From contig WYBB01000010.1 of assembly GCA_011526585.1 (NCBI GenBank), forward strand, positions 37,431 through 101,430: a stretch of DNA of 64,000 nucleotides, given 5' to 3'. How positions within the stretch are numbered: position 1 is the stretch's first letter; each line of letters begins with the position of its first letter. Source of the DNA: Deltaproteobacteria bacterium. GTDB lineage: Bacteria > Myxococcota_A > UBA9042 > PHBI01. Below are positions 33,779-41,485 of the stretch, one piece after another. Position numbers and translations under genes: made by a program. The notes below the pieces were generated by a model. That model searched no databases. It was not told where the DNA came from and saw nothing but the letters and a program-made list of their open reading frames with translations.

Positions 33779-34789
33779 GTGGCGCGAGCGGCTATCGCGG
33801 TCCTGTCTTTTGGAGGCAACTCGCTCCTGCCCTTGGACCAGACCGGGTCCCATCGCGAGCAGCTGCGCATGGCGCGGCGCGCGGCGCGCTCGGTGGTCGC
33901 GCTGGTGCGCGAGGGCTTCCGCGTCGTGATCGTGCACGGCAACGACCCGCAGCTCGGGCGCGAGCTGGTCCGCAACGAGGAGTCGTCGACCAAGCTGCCG
34001 CCGACGCCGCTCGACGTGTGCGTCGCCTCCACGCAGGGCGCCATCGGCTACCTGCTCGACCTCGAGATCCGCAACGAGCTGCGGCGGCTGCAGATGAAGT
34101 GGCCGGTGACCACGGTGGTGACGCAGACCCTGGTCGGGCTCGACGACCAGGCCTTCCAGGCGCCGACCTGCGCGATCGGTCCCTACGTTTCGGAGTGGCG
34201 CGCCAAGACCCTGATGAAGTCGGGCGGTGTGCACATGGTCGCCGAGGCGGGGCGCGGCTGGCGCCGGGTCGTGCCATGCCCGCGGCCGATCGAGATCGTC
34301 AACCTCGACTCGATCGAGGCGCTGCTCGAGGCGGGCCACGTCGTGATCGCCGGCGGCGGCGGCGGGGTCGCGGTCGCGGTCGACGCGCGCGGGCAGCTCA
34401 TCGGCGTCGAGGCCGTGGTCGACAAGGATCGCACGGCCGCCTTGATGGCCGGCGACCTCGGCGGCGAGCTGCTGGTGATCCTCACCTCGGTCGACCAGGT
34501 CTTCCTCAACTTCGGGCGCACCGATCAGCGCGCGATCGAGAAGGTCTCCGCGTCCGAGCTCAGATCGTTCCACCGCGACGGGCACTTCCCGCCCGAGACG
34601 ATGGGGCCGAAGGTCGAGGCCGCGCTCGAGTTCGTCGAAGACGGCGGCACCAACGCCATCGTGACCAGCACCGAGAAGCTGGCGGCGGCGCTCGCCGATC
34701 GCGCGGGCACGCGCGTGGCACGCGCGGTGGCCGAAGGTCCGATCCGGCGTCAGATGGCCCTCTTCCCGATCGAAGAAGAGGTCGAGTGA
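33779..34789 (+). CDS. arcC: Carbamate kinase
   Basis: 336 residues in the amino-acid-kinase fold. FGGNSLL near residue 10, VIVHGNDPQLG (about 44), VVIAGGGGGVAV (about 184), VDKDRTAALMAGDL (about 208) and the C-terminal MGPKVEAALEFVEDGG are all typical of ArcC. The enzyme converts carbamoyl phosphate and ADP to ATP, carbamate and CO2, usually as the last step of arginine deiminase, agmatine or allantoin breakdown. No arcA, arcB or agmatine gene is next to it here. The GTG start with GGGGG 7 nt upstream was preferred to an upstream in-frame start that adds an unrelated N-terminus. Confidence 0.9.
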   Translation: MARAAIAVLSFGGNSLLPLDQTGSHREQLRMARRAARSVVALVREGFRVVIVHGNDPQLGRELVRNEESSTKLPPTPLDVCVASTQGAIGYLLDLEIRNELRRLQMKWPVTTVVTQTLVGLDDQAFQAPTCAIGPYVSEWRAKTLMKSGGVHMVAEAGRGWRRVVPCPRPIEIVNLDSIEALLEAGHVVIAGGGGGVAVAVDARGQLIGVEAVVDKDRTAALMAGDLGGELLVILTSVDQVFLNFGRTDQRAIEKVSASELRSFHRDGHFPPETMGPKVEAALEFVEDGGTNAIVTSTEKLAAALADRAGTRVARAVAEGPIRRQMALFPIEEEVE

Positions 34790-34792
34790 TGA

Positions 34793-35638
34793 TCAGGGTG
34801 CGCGCGCGATCGGGTGCAGGCGGCGACCGTCGCGCTCTTCGGCGGGGCCGCAGATGACGAAGCGCTCGCCGCGCTCGATGGCGGCGTGCAGCGCGCGCAT
34901 CGCCGCGCCGTCGTCGGCGGCGAGCCAGCGCTCGGGCGCCGGCCTCGAGATGGCGGCGCTCGGATCGCCGGCGGCGGAGCGGAGCGTGCGCTCGTCGATC
35001 GCGCAGGCGTAGGTCAGGGTCTCGTGGATCGAGTGGGCCTCGGTCCAGGCGGTGCAGAGCTCGAGCGGGCCGAACTTGGTGTGGATGAAGAGCGCGTTGC
35101 TCCTCCACTGGGTCGCGCCGAAGGCACGCTCGGCGCGGAAGGCGGCCAGACCGAAGGCCTTGGTGAGGGTGCCGAGGTGGGACAGGGCGCGCGTGGGAAA
35201 AACGCGGTTGAGGCTCGCGAGATTGTGGCCGAAGAAGGTGCGCGGTGAGCCGGGCGGCGTGCGCATGGGGATGGCGATGTACATCGAGAGCGGCACCGGT
35301 CCGCGGTAGTCGGCGGGCACGCGCAGCGCCTGGCGCTCGTCATCCGAGAGCGCGTCGGCCGGCAGCGCGAAGCCGTAGATCGCGCCGGGAAGCTCCGCGC
35401 ACTCGTAGAAGACCCAGCGATCCATCGGCATGCCCTCGGGCCCGAAGGTGAGCTGATCGAGACGCTGAAGGAGGCGAAAGAAGGGCCCGTTGGCGGCGAC
35501 GAGCGGATCGATGTGCCAGCGGGTGGTGAGGCCGCACGGGGTCGGATCGAGGGCGGGCAGCGCGCTCGCCGGCGCGACGATGAACGGCGAGACCACGTCG
35601 AAGAGGGCGTCGTTGTGCGTCGGGAAGCGCGGTCGCAT
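34793..35638 (-). CDS. Unknown protein, paralogue of the adjacent gene
   Basis: 281 residues, no signal peptide or clear membrane segment. Not recognised. The central block WVFYECAELPGAIYGFA (near 76-92), followed by VPLSMYIAIPMRTP, has a clear counterpart in the neighbouring gene. The region TKFGPLELCTAWTEAHSIHETLTYACAI is also mirrored there (LRLHTAITPAHDEEETLTFSVEV). Its ATG overlaps the stop of that gene (TGATG), so the two are translationally coupled and may form a heteromer. It ends convergently 3 bp from arcC. Confidence 0.75.
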   Translation of the reverse strand: MRPRFPTHNDALFDVVSPFIVAPASALPALDPTPCGLTTRWHIDPLVAANGPFFRLLQRLDQLTFGPEGMPMDRWVFYECAELPGAIYGFALPADALSDDERQALRVPADYRGPVPLSMYIAIPMRTPPGSPRTFFGHNLASLNRVFPTRALSHLGTLTKAFGLAAFRAERAFGATQWRSNALFIHTKFGPLELCTAWTEAHSIHETLTYACAIDERTLRSAAGDPSAAISRPAPERWLAADDGAAMRALHAAIERGERFVICGPAEERDGRRLHPIARAP

Positions 35639-36333
35639 CAGCCGGGCCCCCGGCTCAGCGTGAACGAGGCGCCCGTCGGATGCATCGCCGTCAGCGTGAT
35701 CGATGCGCCGCGCTCGAGGTCGGTCTGAAGCGCGGCGAGCGCATCGCGGTCGCGCGCATCGAGCGTGCGTGGAGGCGCGAGCGGAGAGCGCGCCGCAGGG
35801 GTGACCTCGACCGAGAAGGTGAGCGTCTCCTCCTCGTCGTGCGCGGGCGTGATGGCGGTGTGCAGGCGCAGCGGGCCGAGCGCGAGGAAGCGCGCGAGAA
35901 ACGGCGAGCGCCAGGGCAGCGCGGCGACGAGGCGGGGGGCGGCGAGGGCGCGCGAGCCCTCGCGCAGCGTGCGGTGCGCGAGCGTTTCGGGATCGGCGAG
36001 GTCGTCGCGCACGGCGAGCGTCTGCACGAGCTGGTGATCGAAGAGCGTCGGGATCAGCGCCAGCACCGAGACCGGCACGAGCTCGTCGCGCTCGCGGCGC
36101 GCGAAGCCGAAGAGCGCACCCGGCACCAGCACGCAGTCGTAGAAGACCCAGCTCGGTCGCGCGCGGCCGAGCGGCGCGCACCAGCCGCTCGTGTCGAGCT
36201 CGCGCACGCGCTCGAAGAAGCGCGCGTGCTCGGAGCGCCAGGGATCGAGGCGGCTGTGCTCGCGCATGGCGTCGGTGGGCCACAGCTCGCCGCGACCGCC
36301 GAGCCAGCTCACGAGATCGCGTCCGTCGTCCAT
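35638..36333 (-). CDS. Unknown protein, paralogue of the adjacent gene
   Basis: 231 residues, cytoplasmic by appearance. Shares WVFYDCVLVPGALFGFA (near 62-78), VPVSVLALIPTLF and the LRLHTAITPAHDEEETLTF block with the gene downstream, at matching spacing. An N-terminal stretch (LVSWLGGRGELWPTDAMREH) is its own. It starts 20 bp after the L,D-transpeptidase stop, so all three may form one operon. No catalytic motif or known family recognised. Confidence 0.72.
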   Translation of the reverse strand: MDDGRDLVSWLGGRGELWPTDAMREHSRLDPWRSEHARFFERVRELDTSGWCAPLGRARPSWVFYDCVLVPGALFGFARRERDELVPVSVLALIPTLFDHQLVQTLAVRDDLADPETLAHRTLREGSRALAAPRLVAALPWRSPFLARFLALGPLRLHTAITPAHDEEETLTFSVEVTPAARSPLAPPRTLDARDRDALAALQTDLERGASITLTAMHPTGASFTLSRGPG

Positions 36334-36353
36334 GACCGAGGTGCTCGGGGCGG

Positions 36354-37541
36354 TCAGGGCGCGAGGCTCGGCGGCGGCGCGTCCGGGTAGGCCGCGACCG
36401 GGCCGAGCGGGTCCTTCCGTCGCTCGCCGTCCATGAAGATCCCGACCATCTCCGCGAGCGGAGGCGGCGGGCCGTCGCGCTTGTCGATGGCGTAGAAGTT
36501 GCCGCGCGTGATGACCGGGCGCCGGGCGGTGCCGAGGTTCTCGAGCGCCCAGTGGTGGCCGGTCTCGTGCGGGAAGGGATGGCGGTGCTGGGCGAAATCC
36601 GGCGCGCGCACGACGAGCGGCAAGGGCTCGGCGTTGGCGAAGACGAAGCGCGCGAGCTCGTCGAGGTCGTCGTCGCGCAGGGTGACGCAGCCGTGCGAGT
36701 TGAAGCCGCGCGAGAAGTGTCGCCCCTGCCAGATGTGGAACGCGACGCGCGTCTGCATGTACCAGCGGCGGGTGGCGCTCGACGGTTCCCTGGCGCGCCC
36801 GGCGATGAAGGGGATCTCGAAGGGCAGGTAGGGCTTGCCGCGGTTCCACGAGGACGCGGACAGGGTCGCCTGGCGCGCGTCGCGCGAGACGCGCCCGAGC
36901 TCGGTCGCGGGCGTGAGCGAGCTGACGTAGCCGGGCCGACGCACCGTGTCGATGGCGCCGACCCCCGAGGGGTAGACCCGCACGAAGCCGAAGCGCTCGT
37001 CGCTCACGACGGTCAGGCGGTCGGTCAGGCTCACGGCGATCTCCAGATCGAGCGAGGCGATCGGCGCCTCCCTGAGCACCCGGAGCTCAGGCCAGTCGCT
37101 GTGGTCGCGCGGCAGGCGCGCCTCGAGCACGACCACGCCGAGCGCGGGCTCCTTGCGTGTGCCCGGATCTTCCTCGGAGGCGAAGCGCGGGTGCCGCCCG
37201 ACGACCTGGATGAGATGATGCACCATGAGCTGGCTCGCCGACGACCAGCCCGCCACGCTCTCGAGGCGGGTGCCGCGCTCGAGCCAGGCGACCGAGGTCA
37301 CCGCCGTGAGCTCCGCCGGGTTGGTCTCTGCGATGGCACGCGCGAGCAGCGCGGTCTCGGCCGACGGCAGGTCGCTCAGCGCGACGCCGCGCCAGCGCAG
37401 GTCGAGCTCCGGCTCGGCGGTGTTCGCCCGCCCCGTCGTCGCCAGGCCGGCGACGAAAACGAGAGCCCAAATCGAGACGCGGCGTCCGATCACTTGATGA
37501 CCGCCCGAGGCCCGATGACCGCCGGCGAGCGGTCCGAGCAA
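36354..37541 (-). CDS. L,D-transpeptidase (YkuD family), exported
   Basis: 395 residues. A long Arg-containing n-region is followed by a hydrophobic signal (about 22-39). The YkuD catalytic region is near 255-300: HIWQGRHFSRGF then SHGCVTLRDDD with catalytic Cys285. The residue two after the Cys, normally Arg or Asn in the family motif, is Thr. L,D-transpeptidases make 3-3 peptidoglycan crosslinks or attach proteins to the wall. The start is the TTG 8 nt after a strong GGGGAGG. A GTG 48 nt downstream would give a more usual signal peptide and cannot be excluded. Confidence 0.8.
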   Translation of the reverse strand: MLGPLAGGHRASGGHQVIGRRVSIWALVFVAGLATTGRANTAEPELDLRWRGVALSDLPSAETALLARAIAETNPAELTAVTSVAWLERGTRLESVAGWSSASQLMVHHLIQVVGRHPRFASEEDPGTRKEPALGVVVLEARLPRDHSDWPELRVLREAPIASLDLEIAVSLTDRLTVVSDERFGFVRVYPSGVGAIDTVRRPGYVSSLTPATELGRVSRDARQATLSASSWNRGKPYLPFEIPFIAGRAREPSSATRRWYMQTRVAFHIWQGRHFSRGFNSHGCVTLRDDDLDELARFVFANAEPLPLVVRAPDFAQHRHPFPHETGHHWALENLGTARRPVITRGNFYAIDKRDGPPPPLAEMVGIFMDGERRKDPLGPVAAYPDAPPPSLAP

Positions 37542-37674
37542 ACGAGCTTCCTCCCCTGTGGTGCACGCGGTGCGCGCGCGCGAACTTCGGGAGTCTGCTC
37601 AGGTGATCGCGATCTGTAAAGCGCTCTCGACCCGGCCGGGAATTTTCTCGTAACGGCCTATAACAAAAGGGCTT

Positions 37675-40086
37675 TTATCGCACACCCAGGCCCCGGCGAC
37701 GCCACGCCGCGAGCCCGATCCCGATGAGGCCGAGCACGCCGCCCGCACCCCCGCCCGCGCCACACCCGCCGCCGCCCTGGAACGTGCCGCCGGCGCTCGT
37801 CGCCGTGTCGGCGGGCGCGGTGTCGGCCTCGCCCTCCGGCTCCGAGCTGGCCGGCACGCACGCGAAGCCGTTGCACGTCAGCCCCTCGTTGCACGTGCCG
37901 CAGCTCCCGCCGCAGCCATCGTCACCGCAGGTGCGGTTGCCGCAGGACGGCACGCACGCCGCGACCTCGCACTGCCCGGCCGCCGTGCACCCCTGCCCCG
38001 CCGGGCAGGTCCCGCAGCTCCCGCCGCAGCCATCGTCGCCGCAGACCTTGCCGCCGCACGCCGGCACACACGCATTGGGCAGGCACTGCCCGAGCGCCGA
38101 GCAGGTCTCGTTGTCGCCGCAGGTGCCGCACACGCCGCCACAGCCGTTGTCGCCGCAGTCCTTGCCGCGGCAGTTCGCCTCGACGTCGCACGCCGGCACG
38201 CACTGGCTCTCGCGGCAGATCTCACCGCCGAGACAGGTGCCGCAGCTCCCGCCGCAGCCGTCGCTGCCGCACACCTTGTTGGTGCAGTCCGGCTCGCAGC
38301 TCGTGCCGCCGACGCACTTCTTGTCGTAGGTGCAGGTCCCGCCGTTGGGGCAGGTGCCGCAGTCGACGTTGCCGCACCCGCTCCAGCCGCACTCCTTGCC
38401 GTCGCACGCGCCGGCGCAGGCGTCGCTGCCGACGCACTCGTAGTTGAAGTTGCAGCTCTGCCCGAGGGGGCACTGGCCGCACGAGCCGGCGCACGGATCG
38501 GATCCGCACTCCTTGCCGTCGCAGTTCGGCGTGCACGCGCCTCCGCCGACACAGACGCCGGCGTAGTTGCAGCTCTGGCCGGCGGGGCAGGTGCCGCAGA
38601 TCGAGCCGCACCCGTCGCCGCCGCACTGCTTTCCGTCGCACTGCGGCACGCAGGTCCCGCCCTGCACGCACGAGCCGGCGAAGTTGCAGCTCTGCCCCTG
38701 GGGGCAGACGCCGCAGGTGCCGCCGCAGCCATCGGGACCGCACTGCTTGCCGAGGCACTGGGGTACGCAGCTGCCGGGCTCGACACAGCGTCCGTTGTAG
38801 TCGCAGCTGCGCCCGTCGGGGCAGGTGCCGCAGGTGCCGCTGCAGCCATCGGGTCCACACTCGCGCCCCGAGCAGATCGGCGTGCAGCCGCCGGGCACGA
38901 TGCACTGCCCGGTATAGCTGCAGCTCTGTCCGGAGGGACACTGGCCGCAGCTGCCGAAGCAGCCGTCGAAGCCGCAGGTCTTGCCGTCGCAGTCGGGCGT
39001 GCAGCCGCCCGGGACGACGCACGAGCCGGCATAGTTGCAGCTCGAGCCGGCGCCGCAGGTGCCGCACACGCCGCCGCAGCCGTCGGGCCCGCACTCCTTG
39101 CCGATGCAGCTCGGGGTGCAGCCGCCGGTGGCGACGCATTGACCCGAGGCGTTGCAGACCTCGGGCGCGGCGCACGACCCGCAGGTTCCGCCGCAGCCGT
39201 CGCCGCCGCACTCGACGCCGGCGCAGCTCGGCGAGCAGCTGCCGCTGCCGACGCACTGGCCGGTGTAGTCGCAGCTCAGCCCCGGGTCGCACGTGCCGCA
39301 GGTCCCGCCGCAACCGTCGCCGCCGCACTCCTTGCCGGTGCAGTTGCGCGTGCAGCCGCTCTTGGGCACGCACTGGTAGGTGTAGCTACAGCTCTCGGTC
39401 TCGGCGCACTGCCCGCAGTAGCCGCCGCAGCCATTACCGCCGCAGGTCTTGCCCTCGCAGTCCGGGGTGCAGCCGAGCTTGGGCACACACTGGTAGTTGT
39501 AGTCGCAGCTCTCGTTCTCGAGGCAGTAGCCGCACGGCTGGCCGCAGTTGCCGCTGCCGCACTCCTTGCCGGTGCAGTCCGCCTCGCAGACCGACTTGGG
39601 CACGCACACGAAGTTGTAGTTGCAGCTGTGCTCGGAGTCGCAGGTGCCGCACGAGCGACCGCACTGGTCCTCGCCGCACTCCTTGCCGTCGCAGCTGTCG
39701 CTGCACAGGTTCGGATCGATGCAGCGCCCGTAGATGTTGCAGACCTCGCCCTCCTGACACTCGCCGCAGCCGTTGCCGCACTCGACGCCGCGACACGGGT
39801 CCTGATCGTCGTCGATGCAGCCGTGATACGGGATGAGGTTGAACAGGTAGTCGACGCCGCAGATCTTGCCGAACCACGAGCAGTCGACCTCGACGACGAA
39901 GTCGAACGCGCAGTAGACGAACGAGTCGCCGTTGCACATGCCATTGATCGGGATCCCGGCGCACGCCCTGGCCTCCGAGGCGCTGCTCGTGGCGATCACG
40001 AAGAAGGTCACGGAGGCGGCGAGGGCGCGCAACAAGAGCGCCGGTGCGCGGCGGAGAGGGCGAAGCGGGCGCGGACGGGTCGTCAT
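37675..40086 (-). CDS. Secreted cysteine-repeat protein with MYXO-CTERM tail
   Basis: 803 residues. A signal peptide (about 15-41) and a Cys-containing N-terminal region precede about sixteen tandem repeats of roughly 39 residues (about 110-740). The core is C-x-GKECG-x-DGCGG-x-CG-x-C followed by S-C-x-Y-x-x-x-CV. Each repeat has eight or nine cysteines, so the rod is probably held by disulfides. The C-terminus GGGCGAGGGAGG, hydrophobic helix and WRRRG end is a textbook MYXO-CTERM surface-sorting signal. Proteins of this kind occur on myxobacterial surfaces; the function is unknown. No Shine-Dalgarno; the promoter lies so close that the message may be leaderless. Confidence 0.9.
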   Translation of the reverse strand: MTTRPRPLRPLRRAPALLLRALAASVTFFVIATSSASEARACAGIPINGMCNGDSFVYCAFDFVVEVDCSWFGKICGVDYLFNLIPYHGCIDDDQDPCRGVECGNGCGECQEGEVCNIYGRCIDPNLCSDSCDGKECGEDQCGRSCGTCDSEHSCNYNFVCVPKSVCEADCTGKECGSGNCGQPCGYCLENESCDYNYQCVPKLGCTPDCEGKTCGGNGCGGYCGQCAETESCSYTYQCVPKSGCTRNCTGKECGGDGCGGTCGTCDPGLSCDYTGQCVGSGSCSPSCAGVECGGDGCGGTCGSCAAPEVCNASGQCVATGGCTPSCIGKECGPDGCGGVCGTCGAGSSCNYAGSCVVPGGCTPDCDGKTCGFDGCFGSCGQCPSGQSCSYTGQCIVPGGCTPICSGRECGPDGCSGTCGTCPDGRSCDYNGRCVEPGSCVPQCLGKQCGPDGCGGTCGVCPQGQSCNFAGSCVQGGTCVPQCDGKQCGGDGCGSICGTCPAGQSCNYAGVCVGGGACTPNCDGKECGSDPCAGSCGQCPLGQSCNFNYECVGSDACAGACDGKECGWSGCGNVDCGTCPNGGTCTYDKKCVGGTSCEPDCTNKVCGSDGCGGSCGTCLGGEICRESQCVPACDVEANCRGKDCGDNGCGGVCGTCGDNETCSALGQCLPNACVPACGGKVCGDDGCGGSCGTCPAGQGCTAAGQCEVAACVPSCGNRTCGDDGCGGSCGTCNEGLTCNGFACVPASSEPEGEADTAPADTATSAGGTFQGGGGCGAGGGAGGVLGLIGIGLAAWRRRGLGVR
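37850..39790. repeat. Tandem coding repeat of about 117 bp
   Basis: About sixteen imperfect copies of the Cys-repeat unit, recognised by recurring blocks such as ttgccg-N-cactcc and ccgcagccgtcg. Some adjacent copies are closer to each other than to the rest, which suggests growth by local duplication. Not a CRISPR: the units have no constant repeat/variable spacer structure and stay in frame. Confidence 0.8.
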
Positions 40087-40094
40087 GACCGCGC

Positions 40095-40123
40095 AGTATA
40101 GGGAAGGTGCACACGCACGTCCA
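40095..40123 (-). promoter_or_regulatory. Sigma-70 promoter of the Cys-repeat gene
   Basis: The minus strand reads TGGACG, a 17-nt spacer, then TATACT, which match consensus at 4/6 and 5/6. The -10 ends 8 bp before the ATG, so transcription should begin within two bases of the start codon. Confidence 0.6.
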
Positions 40124-40164
40124 CGACCGCCGCCGATGACGGCCGGGACGACCGAGGTGATGCC

Positions 40165-41328
40165 TCAGGGACCGACGATCGCGGCGGGGAGTGTCACGGG
40201 GGAGGTCGGCGCGTGCGGATCGACGCGCAGCCCGCGCGAAAAGCGCAGCTCGCCGCGCGCGGCGCCGTCGTCGCCGTAGGCGATCCACAGCCCGTCGCGC
40301 TCGCCGTTGGTGTACTCGCCTTCGACGTAGCCGCCGTCCTTGCTCGTCTCCACCCAGACGCCCACGCGCACACCCTCCATGTAGGGGCCGCGCGCGACGA
40401 GCTCGCCCGAGGGATCGAAGAAGCTCCACTCGCCGTGGCGCTTGCCTTCGCGCATCTCGCCGCGCTCGGCCGGCTTGCCGTTGGGGTGGGCGACGGTCCA
40501 GAGCCCGGACTTGTCGCCTGCGTCGTAGCTCCCCTCCCAGCGCCGGCCCGAGCCGTCGAGCTCCGACCAGGGGCCCGCGCGCCGGTCCTGGGCGTAGTTG
40601 CCCTGCGCCTGCTTCTGCCCGTTGGAGAAGTAGATCGTCCATCGACCGTGGCGCTGATCGTCGAGGTAGGTCCCCTTGGCGAGGCGCACGCCGCGCTCGT
40701 CGAACTCGGTCCAGGTGCCGGTGCGCTTGCCGTCGACGACCGGCCCCTCGGCGCGCTTGATCCCGCTCGGGCTGAAGACGACCCAGCGCCCCTGCCGCAG
40801 GTCGTCGACGAAGGCGCCCTCGGCGCGCCCGCCGTCGGCCAACCACAGGGTCCACCGCCCGTGGCGTCGGCCATCCTTGTAAGGACCTTCACCGGCCTTG
40901 CGCCCGTCGGCGTGGTAGTAACGCCAGATCCCGTCGCGCACGCCCGCCTTGAACTGCCCCTCGAGGCGTTGACCCTCGACGAGCGCGACGTAGGGCCCGT
41001 CGAGCACGTCGTCGCGGTAGGTGCTGTCGACGAGCGCGCGACCGTCGGGGTCGTACTCGATCCAACGCCCGTGTCGCTTGCCGAGCTCGAAGTCCCCCTC
41101 GAGCTCGAGGCGGCCCTCGTCGAACCACTGCCAGAAGTGCCCGTGGAAGACGAGCTTGCCGTCGGCGCCGCGGAAGGCACACCACTGCTTGAAGCCGGCG
41201 GGCGGCGGGTCGCCGATGAGGGTCGCGCCGGCCGGGCATCTCGCCTGCGTCGCAGGGGACGCGGGCGTCGGCGCGGGCGGTGGGGCCGCGAAGATCACCA
41301 GCGTCACGAGAGGTCCCAAGCCTGCCAT
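40165..41328 (-). CDS. Secreted MORN-like repeat protein (YwqK-type)
   Basis: 387 residues with a short signal peptide (about 1-16, weak) and Pro/Ala-rich start. About twelve repeats of 22-24 residues with the core G-x-Y/F-x-x-G-x-R-x-G-x-W-x-x-Y/F follow (HGRW, DGIW, QGRW, TGTW, AGPW, SGLW, HGEW, VGVW, DGLW). This is the MORN_2 pattern of COG2849. Such repeats form extended beta-hairpin sheets; in other bacteria they occur as presumed antitoxin-like or surface proteins. GGGAGGGGG lies before the ATG. No toxin partner is next to it. Role unknown. Confidence 0.85.
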   Translation of the reverse strand: MAGLGPLVTLVIFAAPPPAPTPASPATQARCPAGATLIGDPPPAGFKQWCAFRGADGKLVFHGHFWQWFDEGRLELEGDFELGKRHGRWIEYDPDGRALVDSTYRDDVLDGPYVALVEGQRLEGQFKAGVRDGIWRYYHADGRKAGEGPYKDGRRHGRWTLWLADGGRAEGAFVDDLRQGRWVVFSPSGIKRAEGPVVDGKRTGTWTEFDERGVRLAKGTYLDDQRHGRWTIYFSNGQKQAQGNYAQDRRAGPWSELDGSGRRWEGSYDAGDKSGLWTVAHPNGKPAERGEMREGKRHGEWSFFDPSGELVARGPYMEGVRVGVWVETSKDGGYVEGEYTNGERDGLWIAYGDDGAARGELRFSRGLRVDPHAPTSPVTLPAAIVGP

Positions 41329-41485
41329 CGCCCCCTCCCCGCGTCGGCCGAGCGCCCCCGCGAGTGGGACGATCGCGCACGATCCGAACCGCCTGGCGCC
41401 GCATACGGCGCATGCGAAGCCAGCGTAACACAGGGATCGGAACGGTCCACTTGTGCGCCCACCCCAAAGTGCGGGCGGTGCAACC

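Noticed and set aside
37634..37680. AT-rich stretch with AAAAGGGCTTTT near the end of the Cys-repeat gene
   Set aside because: The stem is only 5 bp and neither orientation gives a convincing terminator; promoter elements for the transpeptidase gene were not clear either.
37850..39790. Regular repeat array considered as a CRISPR
   Set aside because: Units of about 117 bp are all coding and in frame, diverged along their whole length, with no short constant repeat.
40104..40119. Possible sigma-54 site TGGACGT-GCGT-GTGCA before the Cys-repeat gene
   Set aside because: Core elements match poorly and a good sigma-70 promoter overlaps it.
40165..41328. Toxin-antitoxin system suggested by the MORN/YwqK-type repeats
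   Set aside because: The protein is apparently exported and no toxin-like gene lies beside it.
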